NCBI RefSeq assembly: GCF_000718135.1
Contig: NZ_JOEM01000019.1
Location: 62,001-126,000 of the forward strand
Direction of reading: 5' to 3'
DNA: 64,000 nt
Source of the DNA: Streptomyces cyaneofuscatus
GTDB taxonomy: Bacteria; Actinomycetota; Actinomycetes; Streptomycetales; Streptomycetaceae
Below the pieces are notes generated by a model. The model was not told the origin of the DNA. It saw only the letters and a list, made by a program, of their open reading frames with translations, and ran no database searches. Every line of letters starts with the position of its first letter. Position 1 is the first letter of the stretch. This document shows, piece by piece, positions 33,644-42,465 of this stretch. Made by a program: the position numbers and the translations under genes.

Positions 33644-33940
33644 ATGGCAACGGATTACGACACCCCACGCAAGACCGACGACGACGTGGACCAGGACAGC
33701 CTCGAAGAGCTCAAGGCTCGTCGGAGCGACAAGACGGCATCCGCCGTCGACGTCGACGAATTCGACGCGGCCGAAGGCCTCGAGCTGCCCGGCGCGGACC
33801 TCTCCAACGAGGAGCTGGCCGTCCGGGTCCTGCCCAAGCAGGCCGATGAGTTCACCTGCATGAGCTGCTTCCTGGTGCACCACCGCAGCCAGCTGGCCCG
33901 CGAGAAGAACGGTCAGCCCATCTGCCGCGACTGCGACTGA
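33644..33940 (+). CDS. DUF4193 family protein (zinc-ribbon type)
   Basis: A 98-residue acidic actinobacterial protein. The first 60 residues are highly acidic (DDDVDQDSLEELKARRSD, VDVDEFDAAEGLELPGADL). The C-terminus contains two CxxC pairs (FTCMSCFLVHH and PICRDCD), which form a probable four-cysteine zinc ribbon. It therefore looks like a small nucleic-acid- or RNA-polymerase-associated factor, but its function is unknown. Good spacing from AGAGGGGGAGAG to ATG 33644. It sits after an unusually long and palindrome-rich intergenic region, which suggests strong regulation. Confidence 0.88.
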   Translation: MATDYDTPRKTDDDVDQDSLEELKARRSDKTASAVDVDEFDAAEGLELPGADLSNEELAVRVLPKQADEFTCMSCFLVHHRSQLAREKNGQPICRDCD

Positions 33941-33953
33941 GGTCGGGTCGGCC

Positions 33954-34910
33954 ATGGCAGGCGACACACCGTTCCGGAAGCGGCGCCCCTGGCGTCGGCA
34001 CGGGCCGGAGGCGAACGAGGGCGGCCCAGGCCCGGCAGCAGGCGTCAGCCCGTCTGCCGAGCGGTCCGCCGCCCTGCCGGACCCCTCCGGTGTTTCCGGT
34101 ACCTCCGACGACGAGCGGGGCCGTTCGGCCTCGCTCGAAGTGGCGGGGGCGGCAGACCTGCCGGACCGGAGCGGAGAGAGTGACCAGGCGGAGCCCACGA
34201 CCGGGGCAGGCCGCCTGCACGCAGTGAAACGGGGGGTGCGCAAGGGCGGGGAGAGCGCCCGTGCCCTGGCCGGCCAGCTGGCCGACCGGATCATCGAAAC
34301 AGCTCCCCGCGTCCCGGTGCGCGATCTCGCCACCCTGCGCAAGCAGTTCCCCGGGCTGGGGCCCGAGGAGCTCGCCGACAAGCTGGTGGCGGGCGCGAGC
34401 CGGGCCAGCGCCACCGTCGGCGCGGGCATCGGAGCGGCCGCCATGCTGCCCGTACCGCCCGCCATGCTCGCCGAGCTGGCGGCCGAGGTCACCGGCGTCG
34501 CCGCGGTCGAGATGAAGCTCGTCGCCGAGCTCCACGAGGTCTACGGCCTCCGCCCGCCGGGCAACCTCGCCCAGCGCTCCACCGCGTATCTGACGTCCTG
34601 GACCGAGGAGCGCGGCATCGACGTCACCCGGCCCACCACACTCAACGCGGCCCTGGGCGGCCAGATGAAGCGCGAGCTGCGCCAGCAGATCACCAAGCGC
34701 ATGGCCCGCAATCTGCCCAACCTGATCCCGTTCATGATCGGCGCCGCCGTCGGCGCCACGATGAACCGCCGCGACACCCGCAAGCTCGCCGACCGGATCA
34801 GGAACGACCTGCGCAGGCAGCAGATCCCCTGGGACCGGCTCGCCGAGCTGCCCCCGCTGGAGCGGCCCGCCGTACCGGTGGTGCTGCCCAAGGAGATCGA
34901 GGGGGCCTGA
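33954..34910 (+). CDS. EcsC-like conserved protein
   Basis: A 318-residue protein. Residues 1-85 are low-complexity, basic then acidic, and probably disordered. From about 90 (VKRGVRKGGESARALAGQLAD) it is helical and conserved-looking, with a Gly/Ala/Pro-rich hydrophobic stretch (VGAGIGAAAMLPVPPAMLAELAAEVTG, about 145-172) followed by KLVAELHEVYG. A second one is NLIPFMIGAAVGATMNRRDT (about 257-277). These match the pattern of EcsC-type proteins, which are membrane-associated and of unclear role. It lies 13 bp after the DUF4193 gene and is likely co-transcribed. EcsC assignment is by pattern only. Confidence 0.72.
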   Translation: MAGDTPFRKRRPWRRHGPEANEGGPGPAAGVSPSAERSAALPDPSGVSGTSDDERGRSASLEVAGAADLPDRSGESDQAEPTTGAGRLHAVKRGVRKGGESARALAGQLADRIIETAPRVPVRDLATLRKQFPGLGPEELADKLVAGASRASATVGAGIGAAAMLPVPPAMLAELAAEVTGVAAVEMKLVAELHEVYGLRPPGNLAQRSTAYLTSWTEERGIDVTRPTTLNAALGGQMKRELRQQITKRMARNLPNLIPFMIGAAVGATMNRRDTRKLADRIRNDLRRQQIPWDRLAELPPLERPAVPVVLPKEIEGA

Positions 34911-34928
34911 CCGGCTTCCGTAAGGCTC

Positions 34929-35387
34929 TCAGGCCGCCGGAACCGCCGTCAGCGCCGCCGCCAGGCCCTTCGGGTCCCGGGTGGAGAGGAAGACGTACGG
35001 AGTCGGGTCCTGCGGATCCATGACCTCCACCCGCACCGCCGTCCCCACATAGCTGCGCAGCAGCATGAAGGCGCGCGCGTCCGCCTTGTGCGTGCGCCAG
35101 GCGTACGCATCCTCGGCGTCCAGCACCTCGGGCTCCCCGAGCGCCGAGAGCGGAATGCGGGCGTCCCCCGCCACCAGCGCCCCGGCCACCACCCGGATCC
35201 GGGCGGAGCCGTAACTGCTCACCGCGGCCGCGGCGGCCGCCGTGCCGCCGACCAGCCCGGCGAGCATCGGCAGGGCCCCGAGCGGCAGAAGCATCAGCGC
35301 ACAGGCGACACCGATCCCGAAGGCGATGAACCACCAGGAACGGGGAGCGGTGAGACGTTCGTCGAAGGGCGGTGCGGAAGGCTGCAT
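34929..35387 (-). CDS. DUF3093 membrane protein
   Basis: A 152-residue actinobacterial protein with two close membrane helices near the N-terminus (WWFIAFGIGVACALMLLPLGALPMLAGLVGGTAAAAA, about 18-55), then a soluble beta-rich domain (RIRVVAGALVAGDARIPLSAL) and the conserved AYAWRTHKADARAFMLLRSYVGTAVRVEV. The function is unknown. ATG 35387 is chosen; the in-frame GTG at 35420 adds 11 residues with no ribosome-binding support. A perfect 12-bp palindrome GCCAAGCTTGGC (35391-35402) lies immediately upstream of the start. It converges with the EcsC-like gene (18-bp gap) and is divergent from the thioesterase. Confidence 0.83.
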   Translation of the reverse strand: MQPSAPPFDERLTAPRSWWFIAFGIGVACALMLLPLGALPMLAGLVGGTAAAAAAVSSYGSARIRVVAGALVAGDARIPLSALGEPEVLDAEDAYAWRTHKADARAFMLLRSYVGTAVRVEVMDPQDPTPYVFLSTRDPKGLAAALTAVPAA

Positions 35388-35431
35388 GGGGCCAAGCTTG
35401 GCACGGCGGGACCGGCACACCGCCGCGCGGG

Positions 35432-35437
35432 TAAGGT
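35432..35437 (+). promoter_or_regulatory. -10 element of a probable leaderless promoter
   Basis: TAAGGT ends 8 nt before the GTG at 35446, with no ribosome-binding site between them. Confidence 0.4.
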
Positions 35438-35445
35438 CTGCGCCT

Positions 35446-36030
35446 GTGAGTGGAACATCAGCAGCTCTGACACCCCCGGCCGACGCCGTCGCCCCGGTCC
35501 GGCACCCTGACGCCCCCGCCCCCGGGGAACTCCTCGGCGCGCACTACGAGCACTGTTTCGGCTGCGGCGAGGGGCAGCCGCACGGCCTGCACCTGGCGGC
35601 GCGGGCCGGCGAGGGCGTGAGCGTGACCGCCGAGTTCACCGTCAGGCCCGCCCACCAGGGCGCCCCCGGCCTCGCCCACGGCGGCGTGCTCGCCACGGCG
35701 CTGGACGAGACGCTCGGCTCGCTGAACTGGCTGCTGCGCACAATCGCGGTGACCGGACGGCTGGAGACCGACTTCGTGCGCCCCGTCCCGGTGGACACCG
35801 TGCTGCACCTCGACGCGCGCATCACCGCCGTGCACGGCCGGAAGATCTACTCCACGGCCACCGGCCGGATCGGCGGCCCCGAGGGCCCCGTCGCGGTGCG
35901 GGCCGACGCCCTGTTCATCGAGGTCAAGGTGGACCACTTCATCGAGAACGGGCGGCCCGCCGAGATCCAGGCGGCCATGGCCGACCCGGACCAGGTCAAG
36001 CGTGCCCGAGCCTTCGAGGTGAACCCCTGA
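35446..36030 (+). CDS. PaaI/hotdog-fold thioesterase
   Basis: A 194-residue acyl-CoA thioesterase-like protein. The hotdog domain includes the catalytic region PGLAHGGVLATALDETLGSL (about 66-85), the typical HGG with a downstream acidic residue on the central helix. An unusual CFGCGEGQPHGL motif (Cys-x-x-Cys-plus-His, about 37-48) precedes it, as in the HcaA/DUF4442-like actinobacterial group. GTG 35446 is taken as the start because TAAGGT lies 8 nt upstream. The longer frame to 35242 is antisense to the DUF3093 gene. The stop overlaps dut (TGATG). The substrate is unknown. Confidence 0.82.
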   Translation: MSGTSAALTPPADAVAPVRHPDAPAPGELLGAHYEHCFGCGEGQPHGLHLAARAGEGVSVTAEFTVRPAHQGAPGLAHGGVLATALDETLGSLNWLLRTIAVTGRLETDFVRPVPVDTVLHLDARITAVHGRKIYSTATGRIGGPEGPVAVRADALFIEVKVDHFIENGRPAEIQAAMADPDQVKRARAFEVNP

Positions 36031-36557
36031 TGCGCAGCCCCGTCGACGTACTGATCCGCCTGCTCGACCCGGACGTGCCGATTCCGGCGTACGGACACCC
36101 GGGGGACGCCGGGGCCGACCTGGTGACCACCGAGGCCGCCGAACTCGCCCCCGGCGAGCGCGTGGTGCTGCCCACCGGGGTCTCGATCGCCCTGCCCGAC
36201 GGGTACGCCGCCTTCGTGCACCCCCGCTCCGGCCTCGCGGCCCGCTGCGGAGTGGCCCTCGTGAATGCCCCAGGGACGGTTGATGCCGGGTACCGTGGGG
36301 AGATCAAGGTGATTGTGGTCAACCTGGATCCGCGCGAGAGCGTGCGATTCGAACGGTTCGACCGGATTGCCCAACTGGTTGTCCAGCAGGTCGAGAAGGT
36401 GCGCTTCCACGAGGTGGCGGAACTTCCCGGCTCGGCGCGGGCCGAAGGGGGCTTCGGGTCCACCGGCGGCCACGCGGCGGTGGACGTCGCCGAGGGCGGG
36501 ATCACCCACGGTGGGAACAGCTACGCTTCGGTCGTATCCGACCGGGAAGGACAGTGA
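36030..36557 (+). CDS. dut: dUTP diphosphatase
   Basis: A 175-residue trimeric dUTPase that hydrolyses dUTP to dUMP and pyrophosphate, keeping uracil out of DNA and feeding dTMP synthesis. All five motifs are present: HPGDAGADL (I), PRSGLAARCGV (II), GTVDAGYRGEIKV (III, with the catalytic Asp and the uracil-reading Tyr), DRIAQLVVQ (IV) and the P-loop-like GGFGSTGG (V, about 152-159). The C-terminus extends about 18 residues past motif V. The ATG overlaps the thioesterase stop (TGATG), and the DUF3710 gene begins one base after the stop. Confidence 0.96.
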   Translation: MRSPVDVLIRLLDPDVPIPAYGHPGDAGADLVTTEAAELAPGERVVLPTGVSIALPDGYAAFVHPRSGLAARCGVALVNAPGTVDAGYRGEIKVIVVNLDPRESVRFERFDRIAQLVVQQVEKVRFHEVAELPGSARAEGGFGSTGGHAAVDVAEGGITHGGNSYASVVSDREGQ

Positions 36558-36558
36558 C

Positions 36559-37326
36559 GTGTTCGGACGTCGCAAGAAGAGTGGTTCCGCCGAGGACGCG
36601 GCGGACGAGGTGCGCGAGACCGAGCAGGTCGCCGACGAGGGCACCGACGGGGCCGCCGCAGGCGCCCGGCGGTCGAACCTTCCGCCGGCCCCCCGGCCCG
36701 ACGGGCCCTGGGACCTCTCCGAGGTCTCCCAGCCCGGCGAGGGCCGGGTCGACCTGGGCGGCATCTTCGTGCCCGGTGTCGAGGGCATGGAGCTGAGGGT
36801 CGAGGTGGCCGGGGACGCGATCGTCGCCGCCACCGTCGTGCTCCGCGACAGCGCGGTCCAGCTGCAGGCCTTCGCGGCCCCCAAGCGGCAGGGCATCTGG
36901 GGCGAGGTCCGCGAGGAGATCGCCTCCGGCATCACCCAGCAGGGCGGCATCATCGACGAGGTCGAGGGCCCGCTGGGCTGGGAGCTGCGCGCGCAGGTCC
37001 CCGTACAGCTCCCGGACGGCACCAACGGTGTCCAGCTGGTGCGCTTCGTCGGCGTCGACGGCCCCCGCTGGTTCCTGCGCGGAGTCATCTCCGGCCAGGG
37101 CGCGGTCCAGCCGGAGGCCGCGGGCCTGCTGGAGACGATCTTCCGGGACACCGTGGTGGTCCGCGGAGAGGGCCCGATGGCCCCCCGCGACCCGATCGTC
37201 CTGAAGCTCCCCAACGACGCCCAGATGGTGCCCGAGGGTGTCCAGCAGGAGGAGCAGGAGGGCTCGAAGTTCTCCGGCGGCATGGGCCAGCTCCAGCGCG
37301 GACCGGAGATCACCGAGGTCCGCTAG
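36559..37326 (+). CDS. DUF3710 family protein
   Basis: A 255-residue actinobacterial protein of unknown function, commonly found beside dut. The N-terminal 55 residues are basic then acidic and disordered (FGRRKKSGSAEDAADEVRET). The conserved region starts at GPWDLSEV and includes RVDLGGIFVPGVEGMELRVE, QAFAAPKRQGIWGEVREEI and DGPRWFLRGVISGQGA (about 155-170). There is no membrane segment. GTG 36559 follows GGGAAGGACA within the end of dut and is 1 bp past its stop, so thioesterase, dut and DUF3710 form one operon. A 19-bp terminator stem follows. Confidence 0.87.
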   Translation: MFGRRKKSGSAEDAADEVRETEQVADEGTDGAAAGARRSNLPPAPRPDGPWDLSEVSQPGEGRVDLGGIFVPGVEGMELRVEVAGDAIVAATVVLRDSAVQLQAFAAPKRQGIWGEVREEIASGITQQGGIIDEVEGPLGWELRAQVPVQLPDGTNGVQLVRFVGVDGPRWFLRGVISGQGAVQPEAAGLLETIFRDTVVVRGEGPMAPRDPIVLKLPNDAQMVPEGVQQEEQEGSKFSGGMGQLQRGPEITEVR

Positions 37327-37358
37327 CGGTACAGAGCGGTACGTCACCACAGCATCGC

Positions 37359-37401
37359 GGCCGGTGGGCCGCACCCCTGCCCGGGGTGCGGCCCACCGGC
37401 C
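37359..37401 (+). terminator. Hairpin terminator after the dut operon
   Basis: The arm 37359-37377 pairs perfectly over 19 bp with 37383-37401, with a 5-nt loop, and is followed by TTTCC. Confidence 0.88.
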
Positions 37402-37444
37402 TTTCCGCGTCTCCCGTCCCGTCCCGGCCCGGTCCGCCGGCCGA

Positions 37445-37476
37445 GGGCGCGTATGGGGCGCGTATCGGGCACGTAC
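37445..37476 (+). promoter_or_regulatory. Triple 10-bp direct repeat upstream of the kdp operon (candidate KdpE box)
   Basis: GGGCGCGTAT occurs at 37445-37454 and 37456-37465, and GGGCACGTAC at 37467-37476. The period is exactly 11 bp. OmpR-family regulators such as KdpE bind tandem repeats at about one helical turn. The first gene of the operon starts 118 bp downstream. Confidence 0.55.
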
Positions 37477-37593
37477 GAGGAACATCAAGAGCCGGGCCGC
37501 TGCCGTAAGGAGACTGTCAACGCCGCTGGTGGGAGCCGTTCTCGGCGGTTTGCTCAGGGGGTCCGAGAAACCGAACCTCCCTAGGAGCACACG

Positions 37594-37677
37594 ATGGCCG
37601 ACCTGGCCTTCGTCGCCACCACGATCGCGGTCTTCGCGCTGGTGGCCCTCATCGCCCGAGCGGTGGGCAAGCTGTGA
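37594..37677 (+). CDS. 27-residue membrane peptide upstream of kdpF
   Basis: A very short gene: ATG at 37594, stop TGA at 37675-37677, with a strong TAGGAGC ribosome-binding site 7 nt upstream. The peptide is one hydrophobic helix (LAFVATTIAVFALVALIARA) ending in a basic GKL, so it would be a single-pass membrane peptide with a positive C-terminus. Its stop overlaps the kdpF GTG (GTGA), which indicates translational coupling. It resembles KdpF in size and topology but lacks the PERF ending that kdpF has. It may be a second KdpF-like stabiliser of the K+ pump, or a leader peptide. Function is inferred from position only. Confidence 0.72.
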   Translation: MADLAFVATTIAVFALVALIARAVGKL

Positions 37678-37763
37678 CCGCCGAGAACACCGTCGGCCTG
37701 ATCGTGGCCGTCGCCCTGCTGGGCTACCTCGTCCTCGCCCTCCTCCACCCGGAGAGGTTCTGA
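37674..37763 (+). CDS. kdpF: K+-transporting ATPase small subunit KdpF
   Basis: A 29-residue single-helix peptide ([20 protein letters not shown]) ending in HPERF, the hallmark end of KdpF. KdpF stabilises the KdpABC potassium-pumping ATPase in the membrane. GTG 37674 overlaps the stop of the preceding 27-residue peptide by 4 bp, and kdpA starts 7 bp after the kdpF stop. The gene is too short for routine ORF calling and is easily missed. Confidence 0.9.
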   Translation: MTAENTVGLIVAVALLGYLVLALLHPERF

Positions 37764-37770
37764 GCCCGAG

Positions 37771-39435
37771 ATGAGCCCCTTCCTCGCCGGTCTGCTCCAG
37801 CTGCTCGCCCTGGTCGCGGCACTGGGCCTGGCCTACCGTCCCCTCGGCGACCACATGGCCCGGGTCTACACCTCCACCCGCCACCTGCGGGCCGAGAGGT
37901 GGATCTACCGGGCCATCGGCGCCGACCCGTCGGCCGAGATGCGCTGGCCCGCCTATCTGCGCGCGGTCCTCGCCTTCTCCTTCGTCGGCGTCCTGCTCCT
38001 CTACGCGCTCCAGCGGGCGCAGGGTCTCCTGCCCGGCTCCCTGGGCTTCGCCTCGATCGACCCCGACCAGGCGTTCAACACCGCCGCCTCCTTCGTCACC
38101 AACACCAACTGGCAGTCGTACGCCGGTGAACAGGCCATGGGCCACCTCGTGCAGACCGGCGGCCTGGCGGTGCAGAACTTCGTCTCCGCCGCCGTCGGCA
38201 TGGCCGTCGCCGTGGCCCTCGTACGCGGCTTCGCCCGGACCCGCACCGGGGAGCTCGGCAACTTCTGGACCGACCTGGTGCGCGGCACCGTACGCGTCCT
38301 GCTGCCGATATCCGTGGCCGGCGCCCTGGCCCTGGTCGCCTGCGGGGCCGTCCAGAACTTCTCCGGCATCCACGGCGTCGGCCAGTTCCTCGGCACCACC
38401 CAGCAATGGAACGGCGGCGCCGTCGCCTCGCAGGAGGCCATCAAGGAACTGGGCACCAACGGCGGCGGCTACTTCAACGCCAACTCCGCCCACCCCTTCG
38501 AGAACCCCACACCGCTCTCCAACCTGTTCCAGATCTTCCTCATCCTGCTCATCCCGACCGCGCTGACCCGCACCTTCGGCCGGATGACCGGTTCGCTGAA
38601 GCAGGGGTACGCGCTCCTCGCCACGATGGCGGTCATCTGGACCGGCTTCACGGCGCTGATGCTGTGGACCGAATCCGCCCACCGGGGAGCGGCCTTCGAG
38701 ATCGCGGGCGGTGCCATGGAGGGCAAGGAGACCCGCTTCGGGATCGCCGGCTCGGCGCTCTTCGCGGTCGCCACGACGCTGACCTCGACCGGAGCGGTGA
38801 ACTCCTTCCACTCCTCGTACACCGGGTTCGGCGGCGGCATCACGATGCTGGGCATGCAGCTCGGCGAGATCGCCCCCGGCGGGGTCGGCTCCGGTCTCTA
38901 CGGCATGCTGATCATGGCGGTCATCGCGGTGTTCATCGCCGGTCTCATGGTCGGACGGACCCCGGAGTACCTGGGCAAGAAGATCGGCATCCGGGAGATC
39001 AAGCTCGCCGCCTGCTACCTCCTCGTCACCCCGGCGCTGGTCCTCGGCCTCACCGCCGTGGCCATGGCCCTGCCCACGCCCCGCGAGTCGATGGCGAACG
39101 CGGGACCGCACGGCTTCTCCGAGATCCTCTACGCCTACACCTCGGCCGCCAACAACAACGGCTCCGCCTTCGCCGGGCTGGCCGCCGACACCCCGTGGTT
39201 CAACACCACCCTCGGCATCGCGATGCTGCTCGGCCGCTTCCTGCCGATCGTCCTCGTCCTGGCCCTGGCCGGCTCACTGGCCGAACAGAGGTCCGTCCCC
39301 GCCACCAACGGCACCCTCAGCACCCACAAGCCGCTGTTCAGCGGGGTGCTCCTCGCCACGATCCTGATCGTCACCGGACTCACCTACTTCCCGGCCCTGG
39401 CACTGGGCCCGCTGGCTGAAGGGCTCGCGTCATGA
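37771..39435 (+). CDS. kdpA: K+-transporting ATPase subunit A
   Basis: A 554-residue KdpA, the K+-binding and translocating subunit of the high-affinity Kdp pump. It has about ten membrane helices and the four pore-loop repeats of the superfamily of K+ transporters. Visible signatures are [54 protein letters not shown] and [15 protein letters not shown], all typical of KdpA selectivity-filter regions. Length is normal. Its last 4 bases (ATGA) overlap the start of kdpB. Confidence 0.96.
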   Translation: MSPFLAGLLQLLALVAALGLAYRPLGDHMARVYTSTRHLRAERWIYRAIGADPSAEMRWPAYLRAVLAFSFVGVLLLYALQRAQGLLPGSLGFASIDPDQAFNTAASFVTNTNWQSYAGEQAMGHLVQTGGLAVQNFVSAAVGMAVAVALVRGFARTRTGELGNFWTDLVRGTVRVLLPISVAGALALVACGAVQNFSGIHGVGQFLGTTQQWNGGAVASQEAIKELGTNGGGYFNANSAHPFENPTPLSNLFQIFLILLIPTALTRTFGRMTGSLKQGYALLATMAVIWTGFTALMLWTESAHRGAAFEIAGGAMEGKETRFGIAGSALFAVATTLTSTGAVNSFHSSYTGFGGGITMLGMQLGEIAPGGVGSGLYGMLIMAVIAVFIAGLMVGRTPEYLGKKIGIREIKLAACYLLVTPALVLGLTAVAMALPTPRESMANAGPHGFSEILYAYTSAANNNGSAFAGLAADTPWFNTTLGIAMLLGRFLPIVLVLALAGSLAEQRSVPATNGTLSTHKPLFSGVLLATILIVTGLTYFPALALGPLAEGLAS

Positions 39436-41540
39436 GCACGCTCACCGACCCCCGTACGGCGCTACAGGCGCCGCAGGTCGATCACGGGCCCGCCGGGACC
39501 CGCGTCGGCTCCGGGACCCTGGACCCCCGGCTGATGCTCCGGTCCCTGCCCGACGCGGTACGCAAGCTGGACCCCCGGGTGATGGTGAAGTCCCCGGTGA
39601 TGTTCGTCGTCCTGATCGGCTCGGTGCTCACCACCGTGCTCGCGGCGCTGGAGCCGGGCGACTGGTTCGGCTGGGCGATCACCGGCTGGCTCTGGCTCAC
39701 CACGCTCTTCGCCAATCTGGCGGAGGCGGTCGCGGAGGGGCGTGGGAGGGCGCAGGCCGAGACCTTGCGCCGGGCCAGGACCGACACCGTCGCCCGCCGC
39801 GTCACGGGCTCCGGTTCCGGCTTCGGTGAGGAACGGGTCGCCGGAACGGAGCTGCGCATCGGGGACCTGGTGGTCTGCGAGGCCGGGGACACCGTCCCCG
39901 GGGACGGCGACGTGGTGGAAGGCGTCGCCTCCGTGGACGAGTCCGCCATCACCGGTGAATCGGCACCGGTCATCCGGGAGTCCGGCGGCGACCGCTCGGC
40001 CGTCACCGGCGGTACGAAGGTGCTCTCCGACCGCGTCGTCATCAGGATCACCACCAAGCCGGGGGAGACGTTCATCGACCGGATGATCGGCCTGGTCGAG
40101 GGCGCGGCACGGCAGCGGACGCCCAACGATATCGCCCTGAACATCCTGCTGGCCTCCCTCACGATCGTCTTCCTGCTGGCCGTCGTCTCGCTCCAGCCGT
40201 TCGCGGTGTACGCGGGCGCCGAGCAGTCGATGATCGTGCTGACGGCCCTGCTGGTCTGCCTGATCCCCACCACCATCGGCGCTCTGCTCTCCGCCATCGG
40301 CATCGCGGGCATGGACCGCCTCGTCCAGCGCAACGTGCTGGCCATGTCGGGGCGCGCGGTCGAGGCGGCGGGCGACGTGTCGACGCTGCTTCTCGACAAG
40401 ACCGGCACCATCACCCTCGGCAACCGGCAGGCGGCCGCGTTCGTCCCGGTGGCGGGGGTGAGCGAGGCGGAACTTGCCGGGGCCGCACGCCTCTCCTCGC
40501 TCGCCGACGAGACCCCGGAGGGCCGGTCCATCGTCGCCCTCGCGGACGAGCGCCACGGGCCGTACGGGCCGGAGGCGCGGGCGGACGGCGCGGAGTGGAT
40601 CGCCTTCACCGCGCGGACCCGGATGTCCGGGGTGGACCTGGACGACCGCCGGGTCCGCAAGGGCGCGGCCCGTTCCGTCACCACCTGGGTGCGGAGCCGG
40701 GGCGGCGAGGTGCCCGGTGACGCGGGCGAGATCGCGGACCGGATCGCGGCGGCGGGCGGTACGCCGCTGCTGGTGGCCGTCGAGGACGCGCACGGGACCC
40801 GGGTCCTGGGCGTCGTCCACCTCAAGGACGTCGTGAAGGAAGGGATGCGGGAACGGTTCGGCGAGCTGCGCCGCATGGGCATCCGTACGGTGATGATCAC
40901 CGGCGACAACCCGCTGACCGCTCGGGCCGTCGCCGAGGAGGCGGGCGTCGACGACTTCCTGGCCGAGGCCACGCCCGAGGACAAGATGGCCCTCATCAAG
41001 CGGGAGCAGGCCGGCGGACGGCTGGTCGCGATGACCGGGGACGGCACCAACGACGCCCCCGCGCTCGCCCAGGCCGATGTCGGCGTCGCGATGAACACCG
41101 GCACCTCGGCCGCCAAGGAGGCCGGGAACATGGTCGACCTGGACTCCGACCCCACCAAGCTCATCGAGATCGTCCGGATCGGCAAGCAGCTCCTGATCAC
41201 CCGGGGCGCCCTGACCACGTTCTCCATCGCCAACGACGTGGCCAAGTACTTCGCGATCATCCCGGCCATGTTCGCCGTGGCCTACCCGTCGCTGGACCGC
41301 CTCAACATCATGCGCCTGGCCTCGCCCGAGTCCGCGATCCTCTCGGCCGTCGTCTTCAACGCGCTGATCATCGTGGTGCTCGTCCCGCTGGCCCTGAAGG
41401 GCGTCCGCTACCGGCCCGCAGGCGCCGACGCGATGCTGCGGCGCAACCTCGGGCTCTACGGGCTCGGCGGCCTGATCGCCCCCTTCATCGGCATCAAACT
41501 CCTCGACCTGCTCATCTCCCTCATCCCCGGAATCGGCTGA
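39432..41540 (+). CDS. kdpB: K+-transporting ATPase subunit B (P-type ATPase)
   Basis: A 702-residue P-type ATPase that drives the Kdp pump. The phosphorylated residue is Asp322 in [13 protein letters not shown]. The actuator loop [12 protein letters not shown], the hinge [23 protein letters not shown] and the nucleotide-binding segment [11 protein letters not shown] are present. Membrane helices flank the large cytoplasmic loops as usual. ATG 39432 overlaps kdpA by 4 bp. kdpC follows after 6 bp. Confidence 0.97.
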   Translation: MSTLTDPRTALQAPQVDHGPAGTRVGSGTLDPRLMLRSLPDAVRKLDPRVMVKSPVMFVVLIGSVLTTVLAALEPGDWFGWAITGWLWLTTLFANLAEAVAEGRGRAQAETLRRARTDTVARRVTGSGSGFGEERVAGTELRIGDLVVCEAGDTVPGDGDVVEGVASVDESAITGESAPVIRESGGDRSAVTGGTKVLSDRVVIRITTKPGETFIDRMIGLVEGAARQRTPNDIALNILLASLTIVFLLAVVSLQPFAVYAGAEQSMIVLTALLVCLIPTTIGALLSAIGIAGMDRLVQRNVLAMSGRAVEAAGDVSTLLLDKTGTITLGNRQAAAFVPVAGVSEAELAGAARLSSLADETPEGRSIVALADERHGPYGPEARADGAEWIAFTARTRMSGVDLDDRRVRKGAARSVTTWVRSRGGEVPGDAGEIADRIAAAGGTPLLVAVEDAHGTRVLGVVHLKDVVKEGMRERFGELRRMGIRTVMITGDNPLTARAVAEEAGVDDFLAEATPEDKMALIKREQAGGRLVAMTGDGTNDAPALAQADVGVAMNTGTSAAKEAGNMVDLDSDPTKLIEIVRIGKQLLITRGALTTFSIANDVAKYFAIIPAMFAVAYPSLDRLNIMRLASPESAILSAVVFNALIIVVLVPLALKGVRYRPAGADAMLRRNLGLYGLGGLIAPFIGIKLLDLLISLIPGIG

Positions 41541-41546
41541 TCCGCC

Positions 41547-42218
41547 ATGACCCACACCTACGCCGGCACCACCGCCCGGCTGCTCGGAGCCGGGCTGCGC
41601 GCCCTGCTCGTCCTCACCCTGGTCTGCGGCGTCCTCTACCCGCTGGCCGTCACCGGAGCGGCCCAGGCCCTCCTTCCCGGCCGGGCCGACGGCTCGGAGA
41701 TCACCGCCGGCGGCCGTACCGTCGGCTCGGAGCTCATCGGCCAGCGCTACGACCTCCCGGCACGGAAGGGCGGCGAGGCGCCCGCACCCGACCTCCGGTG
41801 GTTCCAGCCCCGCCCGTCCGCCGGGCTCTCCACCAACGGCGTCAACACCCGGTACGACCTCCTCGTCTCCGGCGCCTCCAACCTCGCCGGCGACAACGAG
41901 GAGCTGATCGGCCGGGTGAAGGCCGCCCAGGAAGCCGTCGTCGCCGACAACTCCGTACCGGGCCACCGCGTCCGCCCCCAGGACGTCCCCCCGGACGCCG
42001 TCACCTCCTCCGGGTCCGGCCTCGACCCGCACATCTCCCCGGCCTACGCCGAGCTCCAGGTCCGCCGGGTCGCCGCCCGCAACCACCTGGACGCCGAGCG
42101 GGTGGCGGAGCTGGTCGCGCACCACACCGAGGGGCGGACCCTCGGCTTCGTCGGAGAGCCCCGGGTGAACGTCCTGCGGCTAAACATCGCCCTGCGGGAG
42201 CTGGCGGACGCCCGCTGA
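41547..42218 (+). CDS. kdpC: K+-transporting ATPase subunit C
   Basis: A 223-residue KdpC with one N-terminal membrane helix (GAGLRALLVLTLVCGVLYPLAVT, about 13-35) and an external domain. The motifs GSELIGQRY, FQPRPSAGL, VPPDAVTSSGSGLDPHISPAYAELQ and VNVLRLNIAL are characteristic. KdpC assists nucleotide binding by KdpB. It ends the structural operon. An 18-bp hairpin and two direct repeats separate it from kdpD. Confidence 0.96.
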   Translation: MTHTYAGTTARLLGAGLRALLVLTLVCGVLYPLAVTGAAQALLPGRADGSEITAGGRTVGSELIGQRYDLPARKGGEAPAPDLRWFQPRPSAGLSTNGVNTRYDLLVSGASNLAGDNEELIGRVKAAQEAVVADNSVPGHRVRPQDVPPDAVTSSGSGLDPHISPAYAELQVRRVAARNHLDAERVAELVAHHTEGRTLGFVGEPRVNVLRLNIALRELADAR

Positions 42219-42267
42219 GCGGCCCCACACCGTTCCGCGGGACCGGACCGGCGCCCGCCTGACCGGT

Positions 42268-42310
42268 CCCTGACGCTGACCTGCCGGAAGCGGGCAGGTC
42301 AGCGTCAGGG
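42268..42310 (+). terminator. Hairpin between kdpC and kdpD
   Basis: The arm 42268-42285 pairs perfectly over 18 bp with 42293-42310, with a 7-nt loop. There is no T-tract, so it may be a terminator, an attenuator or an mRNA-stabilising structure that sets the kdpFABC to kdpDE ratio. Confidence 0.65.
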
Positions 42311-42340
42311 CTGCGTCGATGCCATCAGGGTTGCGTCAAT
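42305..42340. repeat. Direct repeat with 20-bp period before kdpD
   Basis: TCAGGGCTGCGTCGAT (42305-42320) recurs as TCAGGGTTGCGTCAAT (42325-42340), 14 of 16 identical. Spacing of about two helical turns would suit a dimeric regulator. Confidence 0.6.
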
Positions 42341-42465
42341 ACGGCCCCCACCTGCGCTCCCAGGTCCCGGAGCCACGGATTCGCGGAGTAGCGTCGTGAG
42401 CGGCAGCCGCACCCGGCGCCATCGGCCACCGGCACGGACGGCCGCAGGAAGAAGACAATGGGGCC

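Noticed and set aside
35391..35402. GCCAAGCTTGGC palindrome as a transcription-factor site
   Set aside because: A 12-bp palindrome directly before a start codon is suggestive, but there is no second copy or known consensus match, so it is mentioned only with the DUF3093 gene.
36502..39111. 869-codon open frame on the minus strand
   Set aside because: It is antisense to the DUF3710 gene and kdpA, with low-complexity composition.
39462..42125. 887-codon open frame on the minus strand
   Set aside because: It is antisense to kdpB and kdpC. No domain pattern or ribosome-binding site was seen.
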